Source: Seleniivibrio woodruffii (GTDB taxonomy: Bacteria; Chrysiogenota; Deferribacteres; Deferribacterales; Geovibrionaceae). From it: a DNA stretch of 64,000 bases. A program made the translations under genes and the position numbers. The notes beneath the pieces were generated by a model, which saw only the letters and a program-made list of their open reading frames with translations, had not been told where the DNA came from and made no database searches. The stretch covers positions 492,553-556,552 of the forward strand of contig NZ_JAJUIS010000001.1 of the NCBI RefSeq assembly GCF_029267515.1. Reading direction: 5' to 3'. Every line of letters begins with the position of its first letter. Position 1 is the first letter of the stretch. This document shows positions 49,345 through 58,947 of this stretch, in pieces.

Positions 49345-50661
49345 TTACAGCGGCATCTTTTTCGCGGGTTTTTTGTGGTTTTTCTGCAAAATACAGTTTG
49401 TGCAGTTGTCCTGATCAATAATAAGTACCGATTCGTTGCCGAAGCAGAAGGACATCACCCAGTCGAAGAAAACAGCTACCTGCTTTTTGAACATTCCGAT
49501 CTTTGACAGATATGCGATTTTCCATATGTAATATGCCAGAGCACCGCGCATCTTGATTCCGAAGAGGTTCACCACAGAGTTGTTTTTACCCAGCGACACC
49601 AGATAACCGAAGTGCAGGTATGTGAAGTCTATGGGCTGTTTGCCTTTGATCAGGCGCATGATATTTTTGACTGCCATGACACCCTGCTGCATTGCCAAAG
49701 GAGCCACAGGAGGCAGAAATTTGCCTTTATATTCGTATGCGCAGCTATCGCCGATAACAAACACGTTTGGGGCTTCCAGTGATTGAGGATTGAGTGTTTT
49801 TGTTATTTTCAACCTGCTGTCGGGCGTTGTTTCGCCGCCGACCTCTTTAAGATATTCCTGACCTTCCACACCTGCTGTCCAGACGGTTACGGATGAGCTT
49901 TTTGTGAGAGGCTGACCATCCTTTTTATAATTTATACTGTCCAGCCCTACCTCATCCACAGAAGCGCCGTTGATAACGTTTATGCCGTTGCTTATAAGTA
50001 TTTCCTGCGCTTTCTGGGCCTGCGCCGGATCGATTGCAGGCAGGACAGTTTTGCTGTATTCAAAGATAGTTATATCGTATTCGTCCGGCTTAACGGTGTT
50101 GTATTCTTTCTTTATCTTTGCGCGGATGTAGTCGTTCATTTCGCAGGCAAGCTCAACCCCTGTGATGCCTCCGCCTATTATTGAGAAGGAAAGCAGGCTT
50201 TTTTTCTCTGCCGGATCTGTCATGGTGCTTGCTTTTTCAAGAAAATCTATGATCATATATTTGATGTGTATTGCATCCGTTATGTTCTTGAATTCAAAAG
50301 CATTTTTCATGGCAGACTGATTCCCGCGGAAGTTGGTGCGGCTGCCTGTGGCTACTATGATATAATCATATTGATATTCGCCGTTTTCGCAGGTTACTTT
50401 GTTTGCCGGAGTATCAATATGCTTCACTTCATCCTTAACGAAGTGTACGCCGTTATTAACACATATCTCTCTGAGAGGAAAGACTATATTCTCCGGCTTA
50501 ACGTTGCCGCTGACAACCTCCGCCAGCATGGGTGTGAATAGTGAATAGTTGTTTTTATCTATGAGAGTAACTGAAACTTTGCCTGATTTAATGTGTGTTC
50601 TGAAAAATGAAACAGCAGTGAGACCGCCGAAGCCGCCCCCAAGAATAAGAACGTTTTTCAT
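49345..50661 (-). CDS. ndh: Type II NADH dehydrogenase (NDH-2)
   Basis: A 438-residue flavoprotein that passes electrons from NAD(P)H to quinone at the cytoplasmic face of the membrane without proton pumping. FAD motif GGGFGGL at the N-terminus, NAD motif GGGITGVELACE near residue 163, VWTAGV, and FVIGDSCAYEY near residue 303 (second FAD motif) are present. The C-terminal 100 residues contain the amphipathic membrane-binding region (LHFGYLVSLGK, ALAYYIWKIAYL). Sulfide:quinone reductases are related but have paired cysteines not found at the expected places here. Two Cys in DNCTNC near the end are unusual. Confidence 0.9.
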   Translation of the reverse strand: MKNVLILGGGFGGLTAVSFFRTHIKSGKVSVTLIDKNNYSLFTPMLAEVVSGNVKPENIVFPLREICVNNGVHFVKDEVKHIDTPANKVTCENGEYQYDYIIVATGSRTNFRGNQSAMKNAFEFKNITDAIHIKYMIIDFLEKASTMTDPAEKKSLLSFSIIGGGITGVELACEMNDYIRAKIKKEYNTVKPDEYDITIFEYSKTVLPAIDPAQAQKAQEILISNGINVINGASVDEVGLDSINYKKDGQPLTKSSSVTVWTAGVEGQEYLKEVGGETTPDSRLKITKTLNPQSLEAPNVFVIGDSCAYEYKGKFLPPVAPLAMQQGVMAVKNIMRLIKGKQPIDFTYLHFGYLVSLGKNNSVVNLFGIKMRGALAYYIWKIAYLSKIGMFKKQVAVFFDWVMSFCFGNESVLIIDQDNCTNCILQKNHKKPAKKMPL

Positions 50662-50728
50662 AAAAAGCCCCTGTGTGTATTATAATCTAATTTACACAGT
50701 ATTGGTCTTTTTGTACAGGAGGAAAAGG

Positions 50729-51640
50729 TTAAAAGTTTAAACCTGCGCCGACTCCGGCGAAGAACGATTCAGCATCAAAGAAGTCAACGTTTGCCTCGCG
50801 TGCGCCGTATCCTCCTGAAAATGAAATGAATTTGTCTTTAAATCCGAAAACGTCGTTAAGGGTGTAAAGTGCCATTGCTCCGTATGATGTCTCTTCTCTT
50901 GTGTTGCCGAAATATGGGTTGTCCGCTTCGTATTCAACCTTGTCCAGTGCAAGAAGGAATACCAGCAGGTTTCTGTCTTTTGTGAATGCGGTGACCTTGA
51001 TGCCTGTTCCGTAGCCTTTGAATGATTCAGCCTCGCCTTCTCTGTCGCCTACAGTGTATTTTGCGAAAACATCTGTTAATGTTTTGTTTTTGACAAAGGT
51101 ATATCCTGCTTTAAGCTCTGTGTCGTTTCCGGTTCTGCCGAGAGTTGAGTACGCATCCTCAGCGGTGTCCTTGCTTATATTTCGCTTCATGCGAGCCAGT
51201 TCGGCAAAAAATCCTGTGCCTATTAACCTGCGCAGTTTAAGTCTGATCCCGTAACTTTCCGCATCAGTTTCGTGTCTGTTGTCGGTATAAGGGTTCTGCC
51301 ATGTTTTGTCCAGGGGACTTGCGATTATGGATAGATCTGCTTTTGTCCTGTTTTCAAATTCGCGGGCAACGCCGAGTTCCAATTTCGGAAAAAGGTCTGT
51401 CTGGGGTATGCCGAAATGCAGCCTTGTACGTTCGTTAGGCTTATAATTCATTTCACCTGTTATGATAGCGCCGATTTTTGTCAGAGTATCAAAGTGCACG
51501 TCCTTTGCTTCGCCGTCCGGGATCAGTTTGTCGTCGGAATTGATAACGATAACGCCGCCGGAGATATAACCGGATATTTTATCTTCCGCATAAGCTGAAA
51601 AAGTCAGCAGCAGGCAAAAAAGCAGAGTTGTGAACTTCAT
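50729..51640 (-). CDS. Outer-membrane beta-barrel protein (DUF2860-like)
   Basis: A 303-residue barrel protein with signal MKFTTLLFCLLLTFSAYA. It has alternating strands with turns rich in Asn, Asp and Gly and ends GVGAGLNF with a terminal Phe, all typical of outer-membrane barrels. The sequence after the signal (ISGYISGGVIVINSDDKLIPDG) resembles the DUF2860 family. It lies directly downstream of the response regulator with no gap (the stop at 51641 adjoins its start at 51640), so it belongs to the operon of the two-component system, or is its downstream target. Confidence 0.75.
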   Translation of the reverse strand: MKFTTLLFCLLLTFSAYAEDKISGYISGGVIVINSDDKLIPDGEAKDVHFDTLTKIGAIITGEMNYKPNERTRLHFGIPQTDLFPKLELGVAREFENRTKADLSIIASPLDKTWQNPYTDNRHETDAESYGIRLKLRRLIGTGFFAELARMKRNISKDTAEDAYSTLGRTGNDTELKAGYTFVKNKTLTDVFAKYTVGDREGEAESFKGYGTGIKVTAFTKDRNLLVFLLALDKVEYEADNPYFGNTREETSYGAMALYTLNDVFGFKDKFISFSGGYGAREANVDFFDAESFFAGVGAGLNF

Positions 51641-52939
51641 TTAATCCTCTATATCAAATTCTTTCAGCTTATTATGGAGTGTCCGGCGCGATATTTCAAG
51701 GATTTCCGCCGCTTTGGATTTATTTCCTCCGGTTTTTTGTAATGCTTTCACAATTAATTCACGCTCGTTATTGCGTATGCTCAGTCCCGCGGTTTGTCTG
51801 GTGCCCAGAGGGGGCAGTGTGGAGGCTTCCAGCTTTTGTGCCGTTGTTAATATGATGCTGCGTTCCACAAGGTTTTCCAGTTCGCGGATGTTGCCCGGAA
51901 ATGAATAGTTTTTCAGGGCGCGCAGATATGCCTCGTCCGCAGATTTAACAAGTTTTCCGAATCTGTTGGAGTGTTTTTCAATGAAAAATCTTACCAGTGC
52001 GGGCAGTTCCTCTTTCCGCTCACGCAGAGGAGGTATTTCCACAGGAAAAACAGCCAGACGAAAATAAAGATCTTCACGGAAATTTCCGGTTTCAGAAAGT
52101 TTTTTAAGGTTTTTATTGGTGGCGGCAATGATGCGCACGTCGGTTTTAATGGTTTTTGTGTCGCCTACCCTTTCGAATGTGCCCTCCTGAAGAACACGCA
52201 GGAGCTTTGCCTGGACAGTCTGGGAGAGTTCGCCAATTTCGTCCAGAAACAGTGTTCCGCCATCCGCCGCCTCAAAGAGTCCGGTTTTGTCTTTAACAGC
52301 GGTGGTGAAAGCGCCTTTGACATGCCCGAAAAGCTCGCTTTCGATGATATTTTCGCTCAGTGCGGCGCAGTTGATAGCGAGGTATGGTTTATCCTTGCGG
52401 CGGGAATTGTCGTGAACGGATCTTGCCACCAGTTCCTTGCCTGTGCCTGATTCACCGAGAATAAGGACTGTTGCGTCTGTTGGGGCAACCAGTTTCAGTT
52501 GGTTTATAATGGTGCCGAGTCCGGTTTCGGAATACACGCCGCCGAAAACGTAACCCTGAACAGGTGTGTACTCGCAGGCTGCGCCGGACGATGCACAGTT
52601 TTCAAGGGTTTCAAGCAGCGCCTGAATGTCCACTGGCTTTGTGATGTAGTCCGCTGCACCCAGTTTCATAGCCTCTACGGCGGTTTTGACTGTGGAAAAT
52701 GCGGTTATGATGATAACGGGTGTTGCGATTCCCTTTTGACGCATCATGCCGAGAGTGGTTATTCCGTCCATGATGTCCATCTTCATGTCAAGAAGCACAG
52801 CGTCATATGCCGCTTTGTCCATCATGGCGAGCGCCTCCATGCCGTTAGCTGCCTCACTTGTTGTATGTCCGGCATCTTCAAGGTGCAGTTTAAGCATCAG
52901 CCTGTGGTTCTGCTCGTCGTCAACAATGAGTATGTTCAT
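51641..52939 (-). CDS. Sigma-54-dependent response regulator, NtrC family
   Basis: A 432-residue activator. Receiver with DD at 7-8 and Asp51 in [15 protein letters not shown]+ domain with Walker [15 protein letters not shown] and Walker [10 protein letters not shown]; the sigma-54 contact loop reads GAFTTA in place of GAFTGA; the end has a Fis-type helix-turn-helix ([19 protein letters not shown] region). Its start overlaps the kinase stop by one base (TGATG), so the two are a cognate pair. The GAFTTA change removes the Gly next to Phe-Thr that is nearly constant in this family. Confidence 0.93.
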   Translation of the reverse strand: MNILIVDDEQNHRLMLKLHLEDAGHTTSEAANGMEALAMMDKAAYDAVLLDMKMDIMDGITTLGMMRQKGIATPVIIITAFSTVKTAVEAMKLGAADYITKPVDIQALLETLENCASSGAACEYTPVQGYVFGGVYSETGLGTIINQLKLVAPTDATVLILGESGTGKELVARSVHDNSRRKDKPYLAINCAALSENIIESELFGHVKGAFTTAVKDKTGLFEAADGGTLFLDEIGELSQTVQAKLLRVLQEGTFERVGDTKTIKTDVRIIAATNKNLKKLSETGNFREDLYFRLAVFPVEIPPLRERKEELPALVRFFIEKHSNRFGKLVKSADEAYLRALKNYSFPGNIRELENLVERSIILTTAQKLEASTLPPLGTRQTAGLSIRNNERELIVKALQKTGGNKSKAAEILEISRRTLHNKLKEFDIED

Positions 52940-54189
52940 CAGAAAGTTATCTCCACGATAAATTTATTGTCAGCATGTATTTCAAGTCCGAATCCGTGCA
53001 GGGCAAGTATCCTTTTAACAATCGCTATCCCCAGCCCAGTTCCGACAGTCTTTGTGGTGTAGAAAGGGGTGCCGATCTTGCCGGAATCAGGCAGTTGACC
53101 GTATATATTATTTGAAACTATGAGAGAGTTTCCTGTAACGTTTACGCTTATGGCTCCGCCAGAGGGCGAAGCCTGAACAGCGTTGAGCAGAAGATTAAAG
53201 AGCACCTGCATCATCTTTGCGCCGTCTGCGTGCAGCGGCACGTTTGCGCCTGTTATGCTGATAGTGACGTCTTTTGCCTCTGCATCCGCCTGAAGGAGTT
53301 CAGCGGTACGCTTTGCAAGCTCGAGTATGGAAATATCCGATTTTTCAAGGGTCATATCCCGCCCGTAGGTGAGGAAATCGTTCACTATCCTGTCCAGCCG
53401 TGAAAGTTCCTCAACGCAGCGCTCGGCAATGTCCTTTGCCGTTCCCTCGCTTTTTTTGGCGGAATATTCTATCAGTCCTTTTACGGAACTGAGAGGGTTT
53501 TTAAGTTCATGTGCCATAACAAGCGACATTCTGCCCATTTCGGCTTCGCGTTCGGCAAGTTCAAGCTGGCGTGCCTGCTCAGAGTGTTGTCTGGAAAGGC
53601 GGAAGCTGTAGAAAAAGACGACTCCTAGAAGTATCTGAAGCAGAACGACTCCTCCAAGAAAACTGTATTGGGATGCGCGCAGATTTTTCAGATTTGTATC
53701 GTCAACCAGAGCGCCGCCGTATGCTATGGGTGTTTTCATGTTTTCGGTTCCGGTGCGCATTCTGCCCATCCCCATGCCCATTCCCATGCCGAAATGATGC
53801 GGTTTGATGGGTTTTATAACCATTATGCCCTCTGATGTCTGGAGCACCAGCTTGCTGTTGAATGGGAATTTCGGCAGTTCTATGTCCCCTGTGTTGAGAA
53901 GAACGTTTCCGTCCTTGTCGAACAGATAGATGGAACGAACGGCAGAGGTTCCGGCTGATTCCCGCAGGAACGTTTTGAAGCGGGGGGCAAATTCCGGGTC
54001 GAGAGCCATCATAGCGCGCCTTCCGCCTTCAAACGTTGTAAGGGCTGCGAATCCGGTGAGAGCCAGAGTATTCTTTGCACTCCTGATAGTGGCCGCAGTG
54101 TTGTATATCTGGGCAAAAATTACGAGCAGGTTAAGAGCAAGCGCTGCGATAAGAAGGTTTTTAAGTTTTTTGGCTGCTGTGTATGTCAT
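52939..54189 (-). CDS. Sensor histidine kinase with periplasmic Met-Gly repeat
   Basis: A 416-residue membrane kinase. One membrane helix near the N-terminus (LLIAALALNLLVIFAQIY) and a second near residue 190 (GGVVLLQILLGVVFFYSF) enclose a periplasmic domain of about 150 residues. Shortly before the second helix it contains HHFGMGMGMGMGRM, a run of alternating Gly and Met next to two His. Such Met/His clusters bind Cu(I) or Ag(I) in other proteins. The cytoplasmic part has the H-box MAHELKNPLSS, the N-box LLLNAVQAS and GTGLGIAI, but the G1 box is weak (SNNIYGQLPDSG). The start is uncertain: ATG 54189 or GTG 54207, neither with a strong ribosome binding site. Confidence 0.88.
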   Translation of the reverse strand: MTYTAAKKLKNLLIAALALNLLVIFAQIYNTAATIRSAKNTLALTGFAALTTFEGGRRAMMALDPEFAPRFKTFLRESAGTSAVRSIYLFDKDGNVLLNTGDIELPKFPFNSKLVLQTSEGIMVIKPIKPHHFGMGMGMGMGRMRTGTENMKTPIAYGGALVDDTNLKNLRASQYSFLGGVVLLQILLGVVFFYSFRLSRQHSEQARQLELAEREAEMGRMSLVMAHELKNPLSSVKGLIEYSAKKSEGTAKDIAERCVEELSRLDRIVNDFLTYGRDMTLEKSDISILELAKRTAELLQADAEAKDVTISITGANVPLHADGAKMMQVLFNLLLNAVQASPSGGAISVNVTGNSLIVSNNIYGQLPDSGKIGTPFYTTKTVGTGLGIAIVKRILALHGFGLEIHADNKFIVEITF

Positions 54190-54245
54190 AAAGAAATAAT
54201 ACACCACAGTGTCAAAAATTTACATTGGTAAAATTTGCCTCCTGC

Positions 54246-54262
54246 TGTGCAAATTCTGCACA
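54246..54262. promoter_or_regulatory. Inverted repeat TGTGCA-N5-TGCACA
   Basis: Perfect 6-bp arms about 60 bases upstream of the kinase start. The distance and symmetry fit an upstream activator site for autoregulation, but the nearby GG/GC pairs are not spaced as a sigma-54 promoter. Confidence 0.45.
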
Positions 54263-54505
54263 CACTTTTGTTTCCCGCTAAAGAATACGCGGTAATCATT
54301 AATTTTTTGGCTAAAAGTACGCCATAATCTGTAAAATAATGTTGATTTTCATGTCATAAAACTGTTATATCGTTGTTTAATTTATTAATTATCAGTTATT
54401 TAGTATGATAAGGCGGGTAATTAAAAATTTCTCTGCTTTTTTGATTTTTTTAGGCGGCAATGATATAATTCTAATGGAAAATAGTAGCTGAGTGATAGTA
54501 TTATA

Positions 54506-54534
54506 TTGACATTCGAAATGTTTTTCCGTAGATT
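54506..54534 (+). promoter_or_regulatory. Sigma-70 promoter of speA
   Basis: TTGACA at 54506-54511, 17 bases, TAGATT at 54529-54534. Transcription would start near 54541 and give a leader of about 28 bases. This argues against a translation start upstream of 54569. Confidence 0.6.
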
Positions 54535-54568
54535 TCCCTGTCTCAAGATAAACGGCGGGAGTTTGCTT

Positions 54569-56494
54569 ATGTGGCGTGACCCTGAGAAATGTAAGAACTG
54601 GACCATACAGGATTCCGAAGAACTATACGGGATCAACAAATGGGGTGCGGATTATTTTTCAATTAATCCGCTGGGCGATGTTACCGTTACGCCTTTCGGA
54701 AAGGACAACGGAGCGCGCATCAGCCTTTATGATATCGTTCAGGAGATTGAGGAACGCGGCATGAGTATGCCCGTTATCCTGCGCATCGAGAATATTCTCG
54801 GTTCACAGATAAAACTGCTGCACCAGACATTCCGCAAGGTCATAGAGGACACAGGATATCAGGGGCAGTATAAGGGCGTTTTCCCCATCAAGGTTAACCA
54901 GCAGGAACAGGTTATCGAAGCTATCTCAGAGTTCGGAAAGGAGTTTAACCACGGACTTGAGGCGGGCAGTAAGCCTGAGCTTCTGGCGGCTATCAGTATG
55001 CTGCAGAACCGCGATGCCTGCCTTATCTGCAACGGATACAAGGACGAGGAGTTTATAGACCTCGGTCTCAACGCCGTTAAAATGGGCTATCAATGCTTTT
55101 TCGTTATAGAGGTGCCGGGTGAGGTTGACCTTATCCTTGAGCGTGCAAAAAAACTCAAGGTGCGTCCGCTTCTGGGACTTCGCGGGAAGCTCTCAACACA
55201 GGCGGAAGGTCAGTGGTCTGAATCCGGCGGCGACAATAGTGTTTTCGGTCTGAACATCAGTCAGATGGTGGACGTTCTGGACAGACTGAAAGAAGAGAAC
55301 AAGCTGGACTGCCTTAAACTTCTTCACTATCACATCGGTTCTCAGATACCTAACATCAGGGACATCCGTGCGGGGGCTCTTGAAGCCTGCCGTATATATG
55401 AGGAGCTCGTCAACGAAGGCGCCCCCATGGGGTTCATAGACTTCGGCGGCGGGCTTGCTGTTGACTATGACGGTTCAAACACAAACTACCACTCAAGCCG
55501 TAACTACTCCGTTGAGGAATACTGCTATGACGTTGTGGAATCAATCATGAACGTGCTGGGCAAAAAAGGGATTACGCATCCGACCATAATTACGGAGTCG
55601 GGTCGCGTAACTGTTGCTTATTACTCAGTTTTGCTGTTCAATGTTCTGGATGTTTCAACGTTTATCCCTCATCCGATACCCGATGAACTGCCGAAATGCA
55701 ACGGCGGACTGCTTGACAATTTGCTGGTGACTTTCAACGACGTTTCGCCGCGAAGCATACAGGAGAGCTGTAACGATGCGCTGTTCTACAGAAATCAGGC
55801 AAGACAGCTTTTCAAGCACGGACAGATAACCCTGCGTCAGCGAGCCATGGCTGAAAACCTCGTGCGCCATATACTTATGAAAATATCATCCACAGCCAGA
55901 ACAATGACCCACGTTCCAAAGGACGTGCAGGACATAGACAAGCTGCTTTACGATATATATTACGGTAACTTTTCGCTGTTCCAGTCGCTTCCCGACGTAT
56001 GGGCTATTAACCAGATTTTCCCCGTTATGCCTATCCACAGGCTGAACGAGGCTCCGACACGTCCGGCGATAATTTCGGACATAACCTGCGACTGCGACGG
56101 AAAGATAGATAACTTTCCCGACTATTCGCACGACAAAAATGCCATCCTTCTGCACGATCTGAAGGACAGCGACGAATATTACCTCGGCGTGTTCCTTGTC
56201 GGTGCTTATCAGGAGACGCTTGGCGATTTGCACAATCTTTTCGGCGATACAAACGTAGTGTCCATAAATGTGAACATGGACGGTTCCTATCAGGTTGTGC
56301 GCGAACTTGAGGGTGATTCGGTGGCTGACGTGCTTTCATACGTCGAATATGACGTTAAGAGCATGAAGCACAGGCTTAAAAAGATAGCGGAGGATGCGGT
56401 TCAGCAGGGCTACATCTCCGGAAAGGAACGCAAGGACATCCTCAACGGGTTCGACGAGGGGCTGCGCGGATATACATATTTTGAAAAAGACTGA
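54569..56494 (+). CDS. speA: Biosynthetic arginine decarboxylase
   Basis: A 641-residue PLP enzyme (alanine racemase fold) that converts arginine to agmatine. The start at 54569 is chosen for GGCGGGAG and because the protein then begins close to the usual WTIQDSEELYGINKWG. The PLP lysine is in FPIKVNQQ. Further features are EAGSKPEL, LHYHIGSQIPNI, DFGGGLAVDYDG and ESGRVTVAYYSV. The length matches SpeA of other bacteria. It leads a four-gene polyamine operon with speB at its end, so agmatine made here is turned to putrescine. Confidence 0.96.
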   Translation: MWRDPEKCKNWTIQDSEELYGINKWGADYFSINPLGDVTVTPFGKDNGARISLYDIVQEIEERGMSMPVILRIENILGSQIKLLHQTFRKVIEDTGYQGQYKGVFPIKVNQQEQVIEAISEFGKEFNHGLEAGSKPELLAAISMLQNRDACLICNGYKDEEFIDLGLNAVKMGYQCFFVIEVPGEVDLILERAKKLKVRPLLGLRGKLSTQAEGQWSESGGDNSVFGLNISQMVDVLDRLKEENKLDCLKLLHYHIGSQIPNIRDIRAGALEACRIYEELVNEGAPMGFIDFGGGLAVDYDGSNTNYHSSRNYSVEEYCYDVVESIMNVLGKKGITHPTIITESGRVTVAYYSVLLFNVLDVSTFIPHPIPDELPKCNGGLLDNLLVTFNDVSPRSIQESCNDALFYRNQARQLFKHGQITLRQRAMAENLVRHILMKISSTARTMTHVPKDVQDIDKLLYDIYYGNFSLFQSLPDVWAINQIFPVMPIHRLNEAPTRPAIISDITCDCDGKIDNFPDYSHDKNAILLHDLKDSDEYYLGVFLVGAYQETLGDLHNLFGDTNVVSINVNMDGSYQVVRELEGDSVADVLSYVEYDVKSMKHRLKKIAEDAVQQGYISGKERKDILNGFDEGLRGYTYFEKD

Positions 56495-56557
56495 TAACGT
56501 GTCTGCGATGAGTGGAGCGGCGTGACAGTCCAATAAGTAATCTGAGGAGTGAAAATA

Positions 56558-57775
56558 ATGTCAAAAATTCTTATAATCGGCGCCGGCGGCGTCGGAAACG
56601 TTGTTGTTAAAAAGTGCGCACAGTATACGGATGTATTTTCGGATATCCATCTTGCAAGCCGCACTAAATCAAAGTGCGACCTGATAGCGAAAGAGGTTAA
56701 AGACCTGTACGGCGTCAACGTTGCAACCTATTCTGTGGATGCTGACGACGTTGCAGACCTCGTAAAGCTGATTAACAGCATAAAACCCGCACTGGTGCTG
56801 AACGTTGCCCTGCCCTATCAGGATCTTGCAATTATGGATGCGTGCCTTGAAACAGGCGTGAATTATATGGACACAGCCAATTATGAACCCAAGGATACCG
56901 CCCATTTCGAATATTCATGGCAGTGGGCTTATCAGGACAGATTCAAAGAGAAAGGGCTTATGGCTGTTCTCGGCTGTGGTTTCGACCCCGGTGTTACGAA
57001 CATCTTCTGCGCATATGCACAGAAACACATGTACGACAGCATTGAGACCATAGATATACTCGACTGCAATGCTGGCGACCACGGACATCCGTTTGCAACC
57101 AACTTCAACCCTGAGATAAACATCCGCGAAGTGACACAGGTTGTACGCCACTGGAAAGAGGGCGAGTGGGTGGAAACCCCTGCAATTCTCGACGACACTT
57201 GTATCCATTTCCCTTTCGACTACCCGCAGGCGGGCGTTAAAGAGAGTTACCTGCTCTATCACGAGGAGATGGAATCACTGGTGAAACATATAAGAGGTCT
57301 GAAACGCATCCGTTTCTGGATGACCTTTTCACAGAATTACATCACACACCTCAAAGTGCTTGAGAACGTCGGCATGACCCGCATTGACGAGGTTGAATAC
57401 AACGGTGTGAAGATAATACCGCTTCAGTTTCTGAAAGCGCTCCTGCCCGACCCCGGCAGTCTGGGCACTAACTATACCGGCAAGGCTGTCATAGGCTGCG
57501 TATTTGACGGTGAAAAGAACGGCGAAAAGCTGAGAAAATATATCTATAACGTTTGCGACCACGCAGAGTGCTACCGCGAGGTTCAGGCACAGGCTGTCTC
57601 CTATACCACAGGAGTTCCCGCCATGATAGGCGCAATGATGATGCTGAAAGGCATCTGGACTGGCGAGGGCGTTTTCAACGTTGAGCAGCTTGACCCCGAC
57701 GCGTTCATGAACGAGTTGAACAGGTGCGGTCTGCCGTGGCAGGTTGTGGACTTTAACGGCGAGCTTCCCGCGTAA
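56558..57775 (+). CDS. Carboxyspermidine/carboxynorspermidine dehydrogenase
   Basis: A 405-residue saccharopine dehydrogenase-like enzyme. It joins putrescine (or diaminopropane) to aspartate semialdehyde and reduces the imine with NADPH to give carboxyspermidine. The Rossmann motif ILIIGAGGVGNVVVKKCAQ is at the start. Family segments are ASRTKSKCD, ALPYQDL, NYMDTANYEP, GCGFDPGVTNIFCAY and YTTGVPAMIGAMM. GAGGAG precedes ATG 56558. It is followed two bases later by the matching decarboxylase, which confirms the role. Putrescine made by SpeA and SpeB is the likely substrate, so the product would be carboxyspermidine. Confidence 0.95.
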   Translation: MSKILIIGAGGVGNVVVKKCAQYTDVFSDIHLASRTKSKCDLIAKEVKDLYGVNVATYSVDADDVADLVKLINSIKPALVLNVALPYQDLAIMDACLETGVNYMDTANYEPKDTAHFEYSWQWAYQDRFKEKGLMAVLGCGFDPGVTNIFCAYAQKHMYDSIETIDILDCNAGDHGHPFATNFNPEINIREVTQVVRHWKEGEWVETPAILDDTCIHFPFDYPQAGVKESYLLYHEEMESLVKHIRGLKRIRFWMTFSQNYITHLKVLENVGMTRIDEVEYNGVKIIPLQFLKALLPDPGSLGTNYTGKAVIGCVFDGEKNGEKLRKYIYNVCDHAECYREVQAQAVSYTTGVPAMIGAMMMLKGIWTGEGVFNVEQLDPDAFMNELNRCGLPWQVVDFNGELPA

Positions 57776-57777
57776 TA

Positions 57778-58947
57778 ATGAGCAACCTTACTATATCGGA
57801 TTTCCCGAAAGAGATAACCGACAGGGTGGAGACTCCCTGTTACCTTATAAGCGAGGATGTGATACGCCGCAACTGCGAGATTCTGGATGGAGTGCAGAAG
57901 CGCACAGGGGCGAAGATACTCCTTGCCATGAAGGCGTTCGCACTGCCTAAAGTATTTCCGCTCATAGCGCAGTATCTCCACGGGGTATGTGCCAGCGGAC
58001 CCATAGAAGCACAGATGGGGCGAGAGGAGTTCGGGCGGGAGGTACACACATACTCGCCCGCGTTTAAAAATGAGCAGATGGCGCGCACCATTGAGTTCAG
58101 CGATCATATAGTGTTCAATTCCGTCAGCCAGTGGCATACCCACAGGGAAGCTATAGCCGTTTCAGGCAGGAACATTGAAGTGGGGCTGCGTGTCAATCCC
58201 GGACATGCGGAGGTTGAGGTTGAGCTTTATAACCCCTGTCTGCCCGGTTCAAGGTTCGGAGTGAATCCAGAAGATCTTGAAGGCGTTGACCTGACAGGCA
58301 TAAGCGGACTTCATTTTCATGCCATGTGTGAACAGAACGCCGATGTTCTGACCCGTGTGCTGGCGAGCTTTGAAAAGCGTTTCGGACATCTCATCGGGCA
58401 GATGAAATGGATAAATTTCGGCGGCGGGCACCATATCACCCGTGATGATTATGATGTGGAACTGCTCTGCGAAACAATAAACGGTTTCCGCAGCCGCCAT
58501 AACGGTATTCAGGTTTATCTGGAGCCGGGAGAGGCTGTGGTTCTGAACGCCGGAGTATTCGTCACTCAGGTGCTTGATGTGATACGCAACGGGGTCGATA
58601 TAGCCGTTGTTGATTCATCCGCCGAGACACATATGCCGGACGTTCTGGCAATGCCCTACCGCCCCGTGCTTGTCGGTGCGGGACAGGCGGGGGAATTTGC
58701 CCACGATTTCAAAATCGGCTGTATCTCCTGTCTTGCGGGGGATTTCATAGGCACCTATTCGTTCCCTGAAAAACTGAAAATCGGTGACAGGCTGGTTTTC
58801 ACTGATATGGCGCTTTACTCTTTTGTGAAAAATACTAACTTTAACGGTGTGGAGCTTCCCGACCTGACGGTGTTCAGCCTTGAAAAGGGTACACTGGAGG
58901 TTGTGCGCAGGTTCGGCTACGAAGATTATAAGAACAGGTTGTCATGA
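57778..58947 (+). CDS. nspC: Carboxynorspermidine/carboxyspermidine decarboxylase
   Basis: A 389-residue PLP enzyme of the alanine racemase fold that releases CO2 from carboxyspermidine to give spermidine. The PLP lysine is in ILLAMKAFALP. Other features are LRVNPGHAEVE, NPCLPGSRFGV, GLHFHAMCEQNAD, INFGGGHHIT and LEPGEAVV. It begins two bases after the dehydrogenase and overlaps speB by four bases. This route replaces the S-adenosylmethionine-dependent SpeD/SpeE pathway, as known in Vibrio and Campylobacter. Confidence 0.95.
   Translation: MSNLTISDFPKEITDRVETPCYLISEDVIRRNCEILDGVQKRTGAKILLAMKAFALPKVFPLIAQYLHGVCASGPIEAQMGREEFGREVHTYSPAFKNEQMARTIEFSDHIVFNSVSQWHTHREAIAVSGRNIEVGLRVNPGHAEVEVELYNPCLPGSRFGVNPEDLEGVDLTGISGLHFHAMCEQNADVLTRVLASFEKRFGHLIGQMKWINFGGGHHITRDDYDVELLCETINGFRSRHNGIQVYLEPGEAVVLNAGVFVTQVLDVIRNGVDIAVVDSSAETHMPDVLAMPYRPVLVGAGQAGEFAHDFKIGCISCLAGDFIGTYSFPEKLKIGDRLVFTDMALYSFVKNTNFNGVELPDLTVFSLEKGTLEVVRRFGYEDYKNRLS

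Larger units (their letters stand above)
54190..54568. other. Divergent intergenic region between the kinase and speA
   Basis: About 380 bases without a gene. It contains the inverted repeat TGTGCA-N5-TGCACA (54246-54262), a likely regulator site close to the kinase start, then an AT-rich stretch, and the speA promoter at 54506-54534. I see no convincing small gene. Confidence 0.6.

Noticed and set aside
54220..54240. Sigma-54 promoter (TGGTAAAATTTGCC) near the kinase gene
   Set aside because: GG and GC are 8 bases apart instead of 10, so it does not fit the -24/-12 spacing.
54506..54568. Upstream TTG start for speA at 54506
   Set aside because: The TTG is the first half of a TTGACA -35 box, followed at 17 bases by a -10 box. 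ATG 54569 has a ribosome binding site and fits the family's N-terminus.
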